Assembly (NCBI GenBank): GCA_017617805.1
Contig: JAFZVN010000075.1
Span: forward strand, 1-55,077
Reading direction: 5' to 3'
Length of the DNA stretch: 55,077 nucleotides
From: Bacteroidaceae bacterium
Lineage (GTDB): Bacteria; Bacteroidota; Bacteroidia; Bacteroidales; Bacteroidaceae
Part shown: positions 10,635 to 19,284 of the stretch, piece by piece
Position numbering within the stretch: position 1 is the stretch's first letter
Layout of the letters: every line of letters begins with the position of its first letter
The notes under the pieces: model-generated
What the model was told of the DNA's origin: nothing
Databases searched by the model: none
The model's input: the letters and a program-made list of their open reading frames with translations, nothing else
Translations under genes and position numbers: made by a program

Positions 10635-11115
10635 TCTTCTTCTTGAAGTCCACCATTTTGATGGCTGTTATAGCACATTCGTCACCCTTGTTGCCCATCT
10701 TGCCACCAGCACGTTCTTCTGCCTGTTCCATGTCGAGAGTGGTGATGAGTCCGTAGATGACAGGCACGTCCTGTATGGCGTTCAGACGAGCCAATCCGTA
10801 GGTCACACCTTGACAGATGTAGCGGTCATGGGGTGTGTCGCCACGAATGACGCAACCGATGGCAATCACTGCATCCATGCCAGCTTTCACCATCTGCGAT
10901 GCACCATACACCAGTTCGAAACTGCCAGGAACAGTCAGGACGGTGATGTCCTCTGGAAAGACACCGTTCTTCATCAGCGTCTGTTTTGCACCGTCCAACA
11001 GCGATGCGGTGATGTTCTCGTTCCATTCAGCTACGACAATGCCTATCTTCATGCCTGTTGCGTCTGGCACTGAATTGATGTCGTAGTCGGAGAGGTTGTG
11101 ATTTTTTGTTGCCAT
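10621..11115 (-). CDS. ribH: 6,7-dimethyl-8-ribityllumazine synthase
   Basis: A 164-residue protein of the family's usual length. It makes the lumazine precursor of riboflavin from 5-amino-6-ribitylaminouracil and 3,4-dihydroxy-2-butanone 4-phosphate. Recognisable segments are [13 protein letters not shown] (substrate site near the N terminus), [24 protein letters not shown] with the conserved Arg-Gly-Asp and His region near 90, and the C-terminal [11 protein letters not shown]. It lies between the TPR gene upstream and the TamB-like gene, which it overlaps by 14 nt. No other rib gene is in the window, so the operon is a local arrangement and not a riboflavin cluster. Confidence 0.96.
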   Translation of the reverse strand: MATKNHNLSDYDINSVPDATGMKIGIVVAEWNENITASLLDGAKQTLMKNGVFPEDITVLTVPGSFELVYGASQMVKAGMDAVIAIGCVIRGDTPHDRYICQGVTYGLARLNAIQDVPVIYGLITTLDMEQAEERAGGKMGNKGDECAITAIKMVDFKKKIEKA

Positions 11116-11137
11116 AATACTAATAAGTTAAAAAAGC

Positions 11138-11217
11138 GAAAAACTAAAAACTAAAAGTGAAGATTACTTGGCTTACAGAAGGCTGTGGTAACTTTTACTT
11201 TTAGTTTTTAGTTTTTC
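11138..11217. repeat. 21-bp perfect inverted repeat of ACTAAAA type between TPR gene and ribH
   Basis: The arm at 11138-11158 (GAAAAACTAAAAACTAAAAG plus one base) is perfectly matched by its reverse complement at 11197-11217, with a 38-nt spacer. It fills the 125-nt gap inside a likely operon. The arms are built of short A-rich units, like those at 23895-23979. It could form a long hairpin in the mRNA and act as a partial terminator or stability element; that is inference. Confidence 0.75.
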
Positions 11218-11240
11218 ACTTTTAGTTTTCTTATTTCTTT

Positions 11241-11921
11241 TTATTTAGTTGCTCTTTCGATGTACATGTCAATTTCTTGTGCAAGAGGGCTGCGGAAATA
11301 CTGTTTCTTGATTTTGTTGTAGAGTTCCACAGCTTTGTCGTTCTGGCCAAGTGATTCGTAAATCTCACCAGCCTGCAACAGGAATACAGGGCTTACTGCA
11401 TCGTTGTCTGCTTTTTCAGCTGCCTTGATGAGTGTCTTCAGACCCTTTTCGTTGTCGCCTTTCTGTACATAAAGGTTACCCAATGCTGCAATAGCTGCAG
11501 GTGAAACCATCTCATCGTCTTGGGTAGAGAAGCTTTCCAACATTTTGATAGCCTCGTCCACCTTGTCAGTCTTGGCATAAGCCAAACCTGCGTAGAGCTT
11601 AGCCAGATTGGCTGTCTCAGTACCGCTGAACTCGTCGATGATCTTCAGGAAACCCTTACTGTTGCCTTCGCCTTTCAGTGCCTGTTCATACTGCTGCTGT
11701 GCGAATGCTGTCTGAGCACTGGCGATTGCCTTCTGAGCCTCTTTCTCCTTGCCATTCATGTAATGTCTGTAAGCGTAAAAGCCTGCGACAATCACAATGA
11801 CGGCAGCGAGCACAATAGCGATTTTCTTCCAATTCTTTTCGATGAAAGCCTCGCCCTTGCTCAGTTGTACGTCAAGTGCGATAGGCTCATCGGTTACTTG
11901 TTGTTTTTTGTTTTTTGCCAT
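11241..11921 (-). CDS. Membrane-anchored tetratricopeptide repeat protein (YfgM-like)
   Basis: A 226-residue protein with a charged cytoplasmic N terminus, one membrane helix (about 33-52, IAIVLAAVIVIVAGFYAY) and a helical C-terminal region. TPR-like units include AKLYAGLAYAKTDKVDEAI, AALGNLYVQKGDNEKGLKTL and LLQAGEIYESLGQNDKAVEL. The plan matches YfgM/CpoB-like tetratricopeptide proteins that assist periplasmic folding or envelope work near the Sec translocon. A promoter candidate (TAATTTTG, 11964-11971, minus) lies 43 nt upstream. It is the first gene of the run TPR, ribH, tamB-like. Exact function unknown. Confidence 0.85.
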   Translation of the reverse strand: MAKNKKQQVTDEPIALDVQLSKGEAFIEKNWKKIAIVLAAVIVIVAGFYAYRHYMNGKEKEAQKAIASAQTAFAQQQYEQALKGEGNSKGFLKIIDEFSGTETANLAKLYAGLAYAKTDKVDEAIKMLESFSTQDDEMVSPAAIAALGNLYVQKGDNEKGLKTLIKAAEKADNDAVSPVFLLQAGEIYESLGQNDKAVELYNKIKKQYFRSPLAQEIDMYIERATK

Positions 11922-11963
11922 AATATGTTTTGAATTTTAATTTTAATTCGCACAAAAATCATG

Positions 11964-11971
11964 CAAAATTA
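11964..11971 (-). promoter_or_regulatory. Candidate -7 element for the TPR-ribH-tamB unit
   Basis: TAATTTTG on the minus strand fits TAnnTTTG and lies in the only free upstream space. No good TTTG at -33 was found, so it is weaker than others in the window. Confidence 0.45.
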
Positions 11972-12012
11972 CAACATTTTGTTGGAATGAAAAAGATTTT
12001 TCTTGAAAATAT

Positions 12013-14988
12013 TCATTTTTTTAGGGTCTTCTGTGCTTCACTGAGTCGTTTGAGGGCTTTTTCGATGAGGTCATGCGTACCAGAACCATCATTCACATAT
12101 TGCACCACCATGTCTGCATAGTCAATGGCTTCACGCAGTTCTGTGGTCTTGTTTCGGATGTTTTTCGTCTCGGTGAGCAGAGGAAGCAGTTCGCTCAGGT
12201 CTTCTGGTTCGGCGAGGTTGCCAGGACGCATGGTGTTGATGGCCATGTTGAGGGCAGAAGTGACCGCATTGACTTCTTCCTGTGTCAGTTCCTTGGCAGA
12301 CTTGCTGGTCAACTTCTCTGCTGTTTCCATCTGAGTGAGCAGGCGTGCATAGCCGTTGGGAGCCCATGGTGAGAAGGCTGGCACCTTCACAGCGAGGGCA
12401 TTCCAAGCGTTTTGGCTTTCCACGCGCTCCTTGGCAATCTGCAGAGCTTGTTCGAGGTTGGTCTTGTCGATACCCTTCTTGGCTTTCTGTTTGGCACCTG
12501 TCAAGACGTTCAGACGCAAGTAGTGGGTGGAATGTTTGGTCTGATAATAATCTGGTTGGAACTGTTTGTCGTTGAGGGTGAGAGTGAAGAGGTTGTCACC
12601 ATATTTACTGTCCAAGGTAGCACCGTTCAACTGGATTTCGTTGAGGTTGGAGGAAAGGGTGAAGTCCGCCTCTTTCCATTCCTTCACATCAGGGGTAGCC
12701 ATGACCAATGGGCCATACATGATTGCACCCACCCATTGTGGATCGAACGGCGTGCGAGTTTCGTTCTTGCCTGTGGCAGCAAGATCCATCTTGTCTGGTC
12801 CCCAATTGATGTGTTTGGTGAACGGCATGATGACTTCGATCTTATCGCCCTCTTGCCATTCACGGCTTGGAATCTCCACGTAAGAACAGGGCTGGTAGTT
12901 CTTTGCGATGGATTTACCATTTAACTTTACATCAAAACCTTCGGTGGCCCAGTATGGAACACGCAATTTCATCGAGAAGGTGGCCTTCTTTGTCTTGTCC
13001 GTGCGGTTGACAATCAGTGTGCTGTTTTCAGCAGGCCAATTGCATTGCTGTTCGATAGTCACGCCTTGGGTTTCCCATTGAGCCACTGTTGGCAGGTAGA
13101 GTGCCACCCATATCGTCTTGTCATTCACGAAGTAAGCCGCTTCTTGATACTTCACGTGGTTCTCTACACCTGTACCACCACAGCAGGTGGCTTGTGGGGT
13201 CTCGTTGCCGTATGGCTTGATGGCGTTCATGCCCACGGCGTACTGATAAGTGACACCCCAGTAGTCTGGATGCACAGAACCGACAATCTGGTTGTAGAGG
13301 ATGCGCTCATAGTAATCCATATAGGCTGCATTGTCGGGGTCAAAACAATTGAGGTCTTTCGTGAGTTTGGCGAGGTTGTAGGCGCAACAAGTCTCGTTGA
13401 TGTCAGGGTTGGGGTACATGTTGCGCTGATGGTCACTCATCACACTTGTGTTCATAGAGAGAATTTGAGAGTAGGGCTGGCGGAACATTTCTCCATTGCC
13501 CACACCACCCATCGCATAGGCATAACGTCCCTGCACGAGATTCCAGAAGTTGTAGGCAAGATTGTAGTAATAGGGATTTCCGTTGGTGATGTATGAACGT
13601 AATGCACCGACAATCATAGGGATATGTTGGTTGGCATGACGTGTCCGGATGTCATCCACATTCTTTGCCACAGGATCGAAGAATGCTGGGGAATCGAAAC
13701 AGTTGGCGGCCTCAATGAGGTGTGCTTTTTCTGTAGGTTCGCTGGTCATCTCAGCCAAACGGGCCAATGATTCTGCCATGCCTCCCACTTCGCCTGCGAT
13801 GTACATGTTCCACATCTCATAGCGGTTGCCTGGTTTGGCTTGACGTTCGGCTTTGGTGCCATTAGTCTTCACATAGGTGCGGTAGTGCATGCGGTTCCAC
13901 ACCCACAACCCCATATCTTTGGCGATAAGGAGGGCTTTGGCTGCCACTTCTTTGTCGTCGATGTTGTTGGCGATGTCGATGAGACCTGCCAGTTGCTTGT
14001 GGATGGTATAGTAGGGTGCCCACACCCAATCTTCATTATTGTACGCGCGATAGCACTCAATGAGGGCAGGGTGGGCTGCTGGGATGGCATTCAGATAGCC
14101 ATAGCCATAATGGCGGTAGTCTTGCTTGTATTCGTCGAAGGCCTTCCAATTGCCTTTCATCTCTTTGAGTTCCTCCTCTGGTGCATAGTCACGTGCCTCC
14201 CAATAGCGGTTCAAAGTGCTGTCCCACACGAAGGTGCGTTCCTGACACAAACGCAGTTCGTCCACCATGCGGCAGATACGCTTCTTGAGTTCAGCTTTCT
14301 GTGATGGGTTGGTGGCAGATGCGTAAGCAAAAGCTAATGCACTCATGTAGTGTCCAGAGCCATGTCCCTTCAGTTTGGTGGTGGGAGAGTCCCATCCATC
14401 AGACCGCGTATAACCTTCGGTGGGTAACCCATAGGTATCCCGATAGTTATATAGTTGTTGGGTGATATCAAATGACAGCAAAGCTTTTATATCTAAGTCT
14501 CTGTTGTGTGATAACCTATTGTTATTCTGCAAGAAAACCTTATTTAATGGGAGCGGTTGTGCAAGTGGCTTTTGCTGAGGAGCATCCCAAGGTTTGCTCG
14601 TCACTGTGACGTGGGCAGTGATGGGGTAGCCATTGTCGGTGGTGTTGTCACCGATGATGAACCCATTGACGGTGTAGGTCTTTCCAACAGGCGTAAGGTC
14701 TGGATTGGCCTCTTGCTGTTCGGTGGAGAGGAGCGAGTTCGTCCATTTGGTTTGACGCCATTCGTGGGTGCCGTCGCTATAAGTGACCAACACCTGCCAA
14801 GGAAGACGAGGTGCTGTGCCGACTGGTGTTTCCACTTGAATCGGCTCCACATTCACAATGGTACGTTGTTTGGATTTCGATGCGGTTAGGGGTGCCCCAT
14901 GGGGAGTTGCGGTTTCCTTGGCCGACATGGGCAAGGAGAGGCAAAGTCCTACGGCTCCGCAGAGGATAAGTTTGAAGTTCTTCATCAT
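12013..14988 (-). CDS. Secreted GH127/GH146-type beta-L-arabinofuranosidase (DUF1680) with Ig-like N-terminal domain
   Basis: A 991-residue protein with a signal peptide (about 1-23, ending PMSAKE). Residues 45-150 look like a bacterial Ig-like domain (VTYSDGTHEW). From about 165 to 720 is the DUF1680 (alpha/alpha)6 enzyme domain. The zinc-cysteine site of these enzymes is visible: INETCC with Glu at about 532 and Cys at 534, and ATCCGG with Cys at about 602 and 603. In the studied enzyme HypBA1 the matching Glu and three Cys bind zinc and one Cys is the nucleophile. It removes beta-L-arabinofuranose from plant glycoproteins or pectin side chains. The last 130 residues are helical and not assigned. 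GH127 and GH146 cannot be told apart by eye. It is a single-gene unit. Confidence 0.88.
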   Translation of the reverse strand: MMKNFKLILCGAVGLCLSLPMSAKETATPHGAPLTASKSKQRTIVNVEPIQVETPVGTAPRLPWQVLVTYSDGTHEWRQTKWTNSLLSTEQQEANPDLTPVGKTYTVNGFIIGDNTTDNGYPITAHVTVTSKPWDAPQQKPLAQPLPLNKVFLQNNNRLSHNRDLDIKALLSFDITQQLYNYRDTYGLPTEGYTRSDGWDSPTTKLKGHGSGHYMSALAFAYASATNPSQKAELKKRICRMVDELRLCQERTFVWDSTLNRYWEARDYAPEEELKEMKGNWKAFDEYKQDYRHYGYGYLNAIPAAHPALIECYRAYNNEDWVWAPYYTIHKQLAGLIDIANNIDDKEVAAKALLIAKDMGLWVWNRMHYRTYVKTNGTKAERQAKPGNRYEMWNMYIAGEVGGMAESLARLAEMTSEPTEKAHLIEAANCFDSPAFFDPVAKNVDDIRTRHANQHIPMIVGALRSYITNGNPYYYNLAYNFWNLVQGRYAYAMGGVGNGEMFRQPYSQILSMNTSVMSDHQRNMYPNPDINETCCAYNLAKLTKDLNCFDPDNAAYMDYYERILYNQIVGSVHPDYWGVTYQYAVGMNAIKPYGNETPQATCCGGTGVENHVKYQEAAYFVNDKTIWVALYLPTVAQWETQGVTIEQQCNWPAENSTLIVNRTDKTKKATFSMKLRVPYWATEGFDVKLNGKSIAKNYQPCSYVEIPSREWQEGDKIEVIMPFTKHINWGPDKMDLAATGKNETRTPFDPQWVGAIMYGPLVMATPDVKEWKEADFTLSSNLNEIQLNGATLDSKYGDNLFTLTLNDKQFQPDYYQTKHSTHYLRLNVLTGAKQKAKKGIDKTNLEQALQIAKERVESQNAWNALAVKVPAFSPWAPNGYARLLTQMETAEKLTSKSAKELTQEEVNAVTSALNMAINTMRPGNLAEPEDLSELLPLLTETKNIRNKTTELREAIDYADMVVQYVNDGSGTHDLIEKALKRLSEAQKTLKK

Positions 14989-15112
14989 TTTTGTGAGTCT
15001 AACAGTTAAAAATTTTTGGTAAAATTAGATGTTTCAGATGACATAAGGAGTATGCGAAGATGAAAAAAGGGGATTTTCGTATTTTTGTCTTATCTTTTTG
15101 GATTATTTTGCC

Positions 15113-15163
15113 TAACTTTGCAGCTGATGAGTGAGGTTTTAGGGAAATCCCCCCTCACAGTAG
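15113..15163 (+). promoter_or_regulatory. Promoter -7 element and leader hairpin before the aromatic/Gly-rich protein gene
   Basis: TAACTTTG (15113-15120) fits the -7 consensus; possible -33 T-rich TTG elements lie at 15082-15087 or 15095-15100, neither ideally spaced. The leader of about 125 nt holds a hairpin with outer arms GTGAGG (15131-15136) and CCTCAC (15153-15158) and an inner GGG/CCC pair. Confidence 0.5.
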
Positions 15164-15252
15164 GGATTTGTATCATGGCAGAAAATAGGATTGTCCTTAC
15201 ATTTGCAATGGTAAAAAATATTTGTAACAAATTAGCACAAAAGACAAGCGAT

Positions 15253-16512
15253 ATGAAAAGATTACTGACTTTAATTTTGGCGATTGTTCCATTGCTCAGC
15301 ATGGCACAAGACGACCTTTATTTCACCTCTTCGAAGAAAGAGAAGGAAAAGCGTCAGCAAACCACTTCGACTTCGATGACTGCAAGGACACAAACTGTCG
15401 TTGCTCCTACCATTGTGGACTACAACAGCAGTACGCGTAGTGAGGATGAGTATAACCGCCGTTATGTGTATGGTGGTGAGTACCAGAATGCAGGTGGGGC
15501 GTATGCCGATGATTCGTTGGCTGCAAGGATTGATTCTGTTGAACCTCGTTACGATATGAACGACCCCGAACTGGATTACCGCTTCTCGCGTCGCATTGTA
15601 CGGTTCCACAATCCTCGACTTTATGCCTTGGCAAGTCCTTATTATTGGGATCTCTACTATGGCTATGGTGCATGGGATTACCTCTATGATCCATGGGATC
15701 CTTGGTATTGGCACTATGGCTGGAGTTATGGTTGGACATGGGGGCCATGGGATTGCTGGTATGGCAGCATCTGGGGATGGCATCATCCTTATGCTTGGTC
15801 GTATTGGGGATGGGGACCCAGTTGGGGCGCTCCTGTCCATTATACCGCATATCGCCGCAATATAGTGCCTCGTGAGTTCAATTCCTCTCGTGGACACATG
15901 GCTGCAGGCAACCGCATCCGTACTAATGCAATGGGTGGACGCACAGTGAGCACTCGTGCCAACGCTATGGATGGGCGTACAACGGTGGCACCTGGTCGTA
16001 CAGCCGTTGCCGCAAATCGCACTTCTGCCGTAGGTCGTACCACCGCTTCTGCAGGTGGCACAGGTGCTACTGGCACACGTACCAATGCGCAGGATATTCG
16101 TGGCGGCCGCAGTACTTCATACACAGACTACACCAATGCTCGCATGGGACGTACGTCTGCCGAAGGAGCTCGCCCACAAGAGTACAACCGTGTTCGTGAA
16201 GGTGCCAACCAGCGCAGCACCATCAATCGTGGTACGGTCAATTCAGCCACACGATCTTACAGCAATCAGAACAGCAGCAGCCGTACAAACACCTATACAC
16301 CAAACAACACGCAGACTCAAACTCGTACCCAAACTCAGACTCAAACCCGTACCCAGACTCAGTCTCAGCCTCGTACAACCTATACTCCTTCCACTCGCAG
16401 TTCTTCTTCCTCTATGGGCGGAGGTAGCTTTGGAGGTGGAGGCGGAAGCCGTGGTGGCGGTGGCAGCTTCGGAGGAGGTGGAGGAGGTGCACGTGGTGGC
16501 GGACGCCGTTGA
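15253..16512 (+). CDS. Secreted low-complexity protein with Trp/Tyr-rich, Arg/Thr-repeat and Gly-rich regions
   Basis: The start was set at the ATG at 15253, which gives a clean signal peptide (MKRLLTLILAIVPLLSMAQ). The frame is open back to 15085, but that would add 56 residues before the signal and run up against the promoter. The 419-residue product has four parts: a polar N-terminal stretch; a very aromatic block at about 130-195, with Trp and Tyr at nearly every second position plus Gly and Pro; a region rich in Arg, Thr, Ala and Asn (GRT and TRTQTQ repeats); and a tail of GGGS/GGGG units ending in Arg-Arg. No enzyme domain is seen. It could be a surface or matrix protein. It lies 70 nt before the FadL-like gene. 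Confidence 0.75.
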   Translation: MKRLLTLILAIVPLLSMAQDDLYFTSSKKEKEKRQQTTSTSMTARTQTVVAPTIVDYNSSTRSEDEYNRRYVYGGEYQNAGGAYADDSLAARIDSVEPRYDMNDPELDYRFSRRIVRFHNPRLYALASPYYWDLYYGYGAWDYLYDPWDPWYWHYGWSYGWTWGPWDCWYGSIWGWHHPYAWSYWGWGPSWGAPVHYTAYRRNIVPREFNSSRGHMAAGNRIRTNAMGGRTVSTRANAMDGRTTVAPGRTAVAANRTSAVGRTTASAGGTGATGTRTNAQDIRGGRSTSYTDYTNARMGRTSAEGARPQEYNRVREGANQRSTINRGTVNSATRSYSNQNSSSRTNTYTPNNTQTQTRTQTQTQTRTQTQSQPRTTYTPSTRSSSSSMGGGSFGGGGGSRGGGGSFGGGGGGARGGGRR

Positions 16513-16582
16513 TGCCTCACCTCTCAGTATTCTGAGATGAGATAAATAGGATTTATACATATATTTATATAATAATAGACAC

Positions 16583-18187
16583 ATGAAATCATTTGGAAAA
16601 TATATCTTGGTGAGCGCCCTTTTGGGGGCATCAGGCTTGGTTTATGCACAGGATAGCTATGATGCATATACGATGACCAACAGCGATTTGAATGGAACGG
16701 CACGTTTCATCTCTATGGGTGGCGCATTGGGCGCATTGGGAGGCGACATCAGTGTGATGAGTACTAACCCTGCCGGCACGGGTATGTATCGCAAGAGCGA
16801 TGCCGCCGTCAGCTTTAGTGGCGTCTTTGCTGGCGATGGAGCGATGGGACATGATGGTTCACGCATGTCGTTAGATCAGGGTGGTGTGCTCATCGCTTTC
16901 GATATGGACGAGCCTACCAGCAAGGGATTGCAATATGTCAATTTCGGTGTGAATTATCAAAAGAAGCGCAACTTCCTTGGTAACCATCTTTTTGATGTGC
17001 AGAATCTCAATGGTGTTCTCAGCCAGACCTTCCAGATTGCTGACCTCTGCGATTTATCTTGGAAGAATGACTACTACGGTTCGTTGGCCAACATGAGTGC
17101 ATGTGTCTTTCAGGGAAATCGTCGTGAAGGCCTACTCTATGAGTCATATTATGATGCCAACAATAATTATCTTGGCAGCGATTTGTTCAGCGAGAAATAC
17201 AAGGATGAAAACGGCAATCTTGTCAATAATCCTGATTACCTCTCGCCTTCCAATGAAAATAATGTGAAATACATCCATTATGCAGGCATCGGAGCCGAAA
17301 AGGCCTATTATGAGCGAGCCACTTTTGGTGCCAATGTTCAGGCTGACCTCAACCTCTCCTTCAATGTGAGTGACCAGTTCTTCATTGGTGCATCGGTGGG
17401 CGTTTACGACATTGATTACAGCCGTGAGTCGTTCTATCAGGAGAAGGGAGTCGATGGCTATGTCTATGACTTCACCAACTGGTACAAGACCACGGGCGAC
17501 GGTTTCGATGTCAAGTTAGGCTTCATTTGCCGTCCCATCGAAGAAAGTCCTTTCCGCATCGGTGCTTATGTCCACACTCCTACATGGTATCGCATGACTG
17601 ACGCTAATGGTGCCCAACTCTATATGGATGATGCGTTCATTTCTGATGCCTACAATTCTGAGTATGACTACCGTTTCCGTACTCCTTGGAAGTTCGGTTT
17701 CAGCCTCGGTCACACCATTGGCAATCAATTTGCCATCGGAGCAGAGTATGAATTTCAGGATTTAAGCACGACCCACTACGGCGACATAGATGGGCACGCT
17801 AACCCTTACTTCCGCAACACCAACGCTATCACAAAAGAAATTCTTCGTGGTCAGCATACCCTCAAGGTCGGAGCCGAGTTCAAGCCTGTCGAGGCATTCT
17901 CCATTCGTGTAGGTTACAATTTCGTATCATCTCCCTTTAAGAGCAACGCCTTCCGTACTGTCGGCTACGATTACATCTATACAGAAACTGATTACACCAA
18001 CTGGAAAGCCATCAACCGCTTCGCTGTTGGTCTCGGCTATCGCTATAAGAGCGGCTATGTCGATCTCGCATGGCAGTATCAAGCACAGAAAGGTGACTTC
18101 TATGCTTTCGACAATGAAAATCTCAAGCCTACCTCTGTCAGCGCAAATCGCTCTCAGCTCTTAGCTACCTTTGGATTCAGATTTTAA
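16583..18187 (+). CDS. Outer-membrane beta-barrel protein of the OmpP1/FadL type
   Basis: A 534-residue protein with a signal peptide (about 1-22, ending VYAQ). The N terminus (DLNGTARFISMGGALGALGG, then NPAG) is the typical start of the Bacteroidetes FadL/OmpP1-like family, in which the N-terminal segment plugs the barrel. The rest alternates polar and aromatic residues as expected for beta strands and ends in a barrel-type C terminus (LLATFGFRF, final Phe). FadL-type channels move hydrophobic substrates across the outer membrane; the substrate here is unknown. The 3' end overlaps the convergent GIN-domain gene by 27 nt (18161-18187). It is probably co-transcribed with the gene upstream. Confidence 0.85.
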   Translation: MKSFGKYILVSALLGASGLVYAQDSYDAYTMTNSDLNGTARFISMGGALGALGGDISVMSTNPAGTGMYRKSDAAVSFSGVFAGDGAMGHDGSRMSLDQGGVLIAFDMDEPTSKGLQYVNFGVNYQKKRNFLGNHLFDVQNLNGVLSQTFQIADLCDLSWKNDYYGSLANMSACVFQGNRREGLLYESYYDANNNYLGSDLFSEKYKDENGNLVNNPDYLSPSNENNVKYIHYAGIGAEKAYYERATFGANVQADLNLSFNVSDQFFIGASVGVYDIDYSRESFYQEKGVDGYVYDFTNWYKTTGDGFDVKLGFICRPIEESPFRIGAYVHTPTWYRMTDANGAQLYMDDAFISDAYNSEYDYRFRTPWKFGFSLGHTIGNQFAIGAEYEFQDLSTTHYGDIDGHANPYFRNTNAITKEILRGQHTLKVGAEFKPVEAFSIRVGYNFVSSPFKSNAFRTVGYDYIYTETDYTNWKAINRFAVGLGYRYKSGYVDLAWQYQAQKGDFYAFDNENLKPTSVSANRSQLLATFGFRF

Positions 18188-18901
18188 CTCGTTCACCAGA
18201 TTTTTGTCATTTGGATTCTTGATGAGCGTCTTGTTTGCCTTGCCTGTCAACTTCATGGTCTGAGAACCATCGTTGAGAATGGTGAGAACATCCACATTCA
18301 CGTTGAGATTGATGTGGGCAGAACTACGTGAGTAGATGGCCGCATCCTCAGCGTGAAGGTCTGTTATGTTGATGTCTCCTACATCAGTAGATTGGAGGCT
18401 GAATGTCGTGCATTCCACCTTCCCTATATTCATGGAGCCTTTGCCCAGTACACCCAACTGCAAGTTTTCCGTTCGCCATGTTGCTTGACTGGTGAACCCA
18501 CCATTGCCGCACACGCTTACGCATTGCAAGTCTGGGCACGACACATACATCTTCACATTGCTTGTGTTACCATAGAAGTTGTAGTCCTGGTTTCCATCGT
18601 TTTGGATGCTGACGGTCAATAGGTTGCTGTCAAAGTCTGCTTTCACGTAGTTGAGTGTTGTGCTGTCGCCCTCCACTTCCACGTTGTAGTTCCCTTGCGT
18701 GTAGATTACATCAATGCTTCCTAAGTTCGTGAGGTAAGTGAAGTCTTGGGGAATGTTGATGTTCCTTCTGATGATGTTCTTCTTTTTTTCAGCTTTCGCC
18801 TTTGGTTGCTGTTCATCTTGTCCATCTGAGGAAGGGGAAGCGTTGCGGCATGCGCCCATCAGCACCACCAACGAAGCAGCCATGATAAGTTTGTATTTCA
18901 T
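18161..18901 (-). CDS. Lipoprotein with a GIN/DUF2807-type adhesin-like domain
   Basis: The start was set at the ATG at 18899-18901, giving a signal and lipobox (LMGAC, Cys at about 18); 22 further upstream codons are open but would cover the promoter. The 246-residue product has a short charged linker and then a repetitive beta domain: IDVIYTQGNYNVEVEGD, LTVSIQNDGN, VSVCGNGGF, LGVLGKGSMNIG, DVGDINITDL and AHINLNVNVDVLT. This pattern is the head GIN (DUF2807) beta-helix fold common in Bacteroidetes lipoproteins. Function unknown. The gene overlaps the FadL-like gene tail to tail by 27 nt, leaving no room for separate terminators. Confidence 0.82.
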   Translation of the reverse strand: MKYKLIMAASLVVLMGACRNASPSSDGQDEQQPKAKAEKKKNIIRRNINIPQDFTYLTNLGSIDVIYTQGNYNVEVEGDSTTLNYVKADFDSNLLTVSIQNDGNQDYNFYGNTSNVKMYVSCPDLQCVSVCGNGGFTSQATWRTENLQLGVLGKGSMNIGKVECTTFSLQSTDVGDINITDLHAEDAAIYSRSSAHINLNVNVDVLTILNDGSQTMKLTGKANKTLIKNPNDKNLVNELKSESKGS

Positions 18902-18924
18902 AAGTTCCAAATTTCTTTGCGGTG

Positions 18925-18956
18925 CAAAGGTACGGATAAGTGAGAACAAAACAAAA
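18925..18956 (-). promoter_or_regulatory. Bacteroidetes-type promoter of the GIN-domain lipoprotein gene
   Basis: On the minus strand TACCTTTG (18925-18932) is the -7 element and TTTTG (18952-18956) lies exactly 19 bp upstream. The leader would be about 17 nt, which supports the chosen start at 18901. Confidence 0.75.
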
Positions 18957-19057
18957 TGAATGAGCAATTTTTCTTGGTTTTGTGCTCACTAAATTGTACT
19001 ATTGTGCCATGCTCAAAGGCAGGATGCTCCTCCACAATGAAAATAAAATGGCTTTTA

Positions 19058-19089
19058 TTTTGTATTGTCTTCAGTTTTCGCTAACTTTG
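19058..19089 (+). promoter_or_regulatory. Bacteroidetes-type promoter of corA
   Basis: TTTTG (19058-19062) and TAACTTTG (19082-19089) are 19 bp apart. The transcript would start about 190 nt before the corA start and include the structured leader that follows. Confidence 0.75.
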
Positions 19090-19092
19090 CAC

Positions 19093-19244
19093 CCGATTTG
19101 AGGAGTTCTCTTCGAATCGGACAGAAAAGAGAGTATTAACTAATAGAAAAAACTATGGACGATTATCCGGCGAATAGTATGAAGTGCCTGGGATAAGACT
19201 CACCTCTCACGCGGAGTTGACATGAGTCTTTGCCCCACCTTTTT
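19093..19244 (+). promoter_or_regulatory. Structured leader with terminator-like hairpin upstream of corA (candidate riboswitch or attenuator)
   Basis: Three hairpins can be drawn. The first, 19093-19120, is an almost continuous 12-bp stem with loop GTTC, starting with CCGATTTG and ending with CGAATCGG. The second is a small GGA/TCC hairpin at 19157-19168. The third has perfect 8-bp arms AAGACTCA (19195-19202) and TGAGTCTT (19223-19230), extended by GGG/CCC and GTG/CAC pairs to 19184-19238, and is followed at once by TTTTT (19240-19244). The last looks like an intrinsic terminator 40 nt before the corA start, as expected for attenuation control. It does not resemble the M-box or other metal riboswitches I know. 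Confidence 0.55.
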
Positions 19245-19284
19245 ATTGTTCACAATCAGACAAGAAGCAAAGGTTCAGACAACA

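Noticed and set aside
19093-19244. The corA leader considered as a known M-box magnesium riboswitch
   Set aside because: I could not find the M-box conserved segments or stem order, so it is reported as an unassigned leader.
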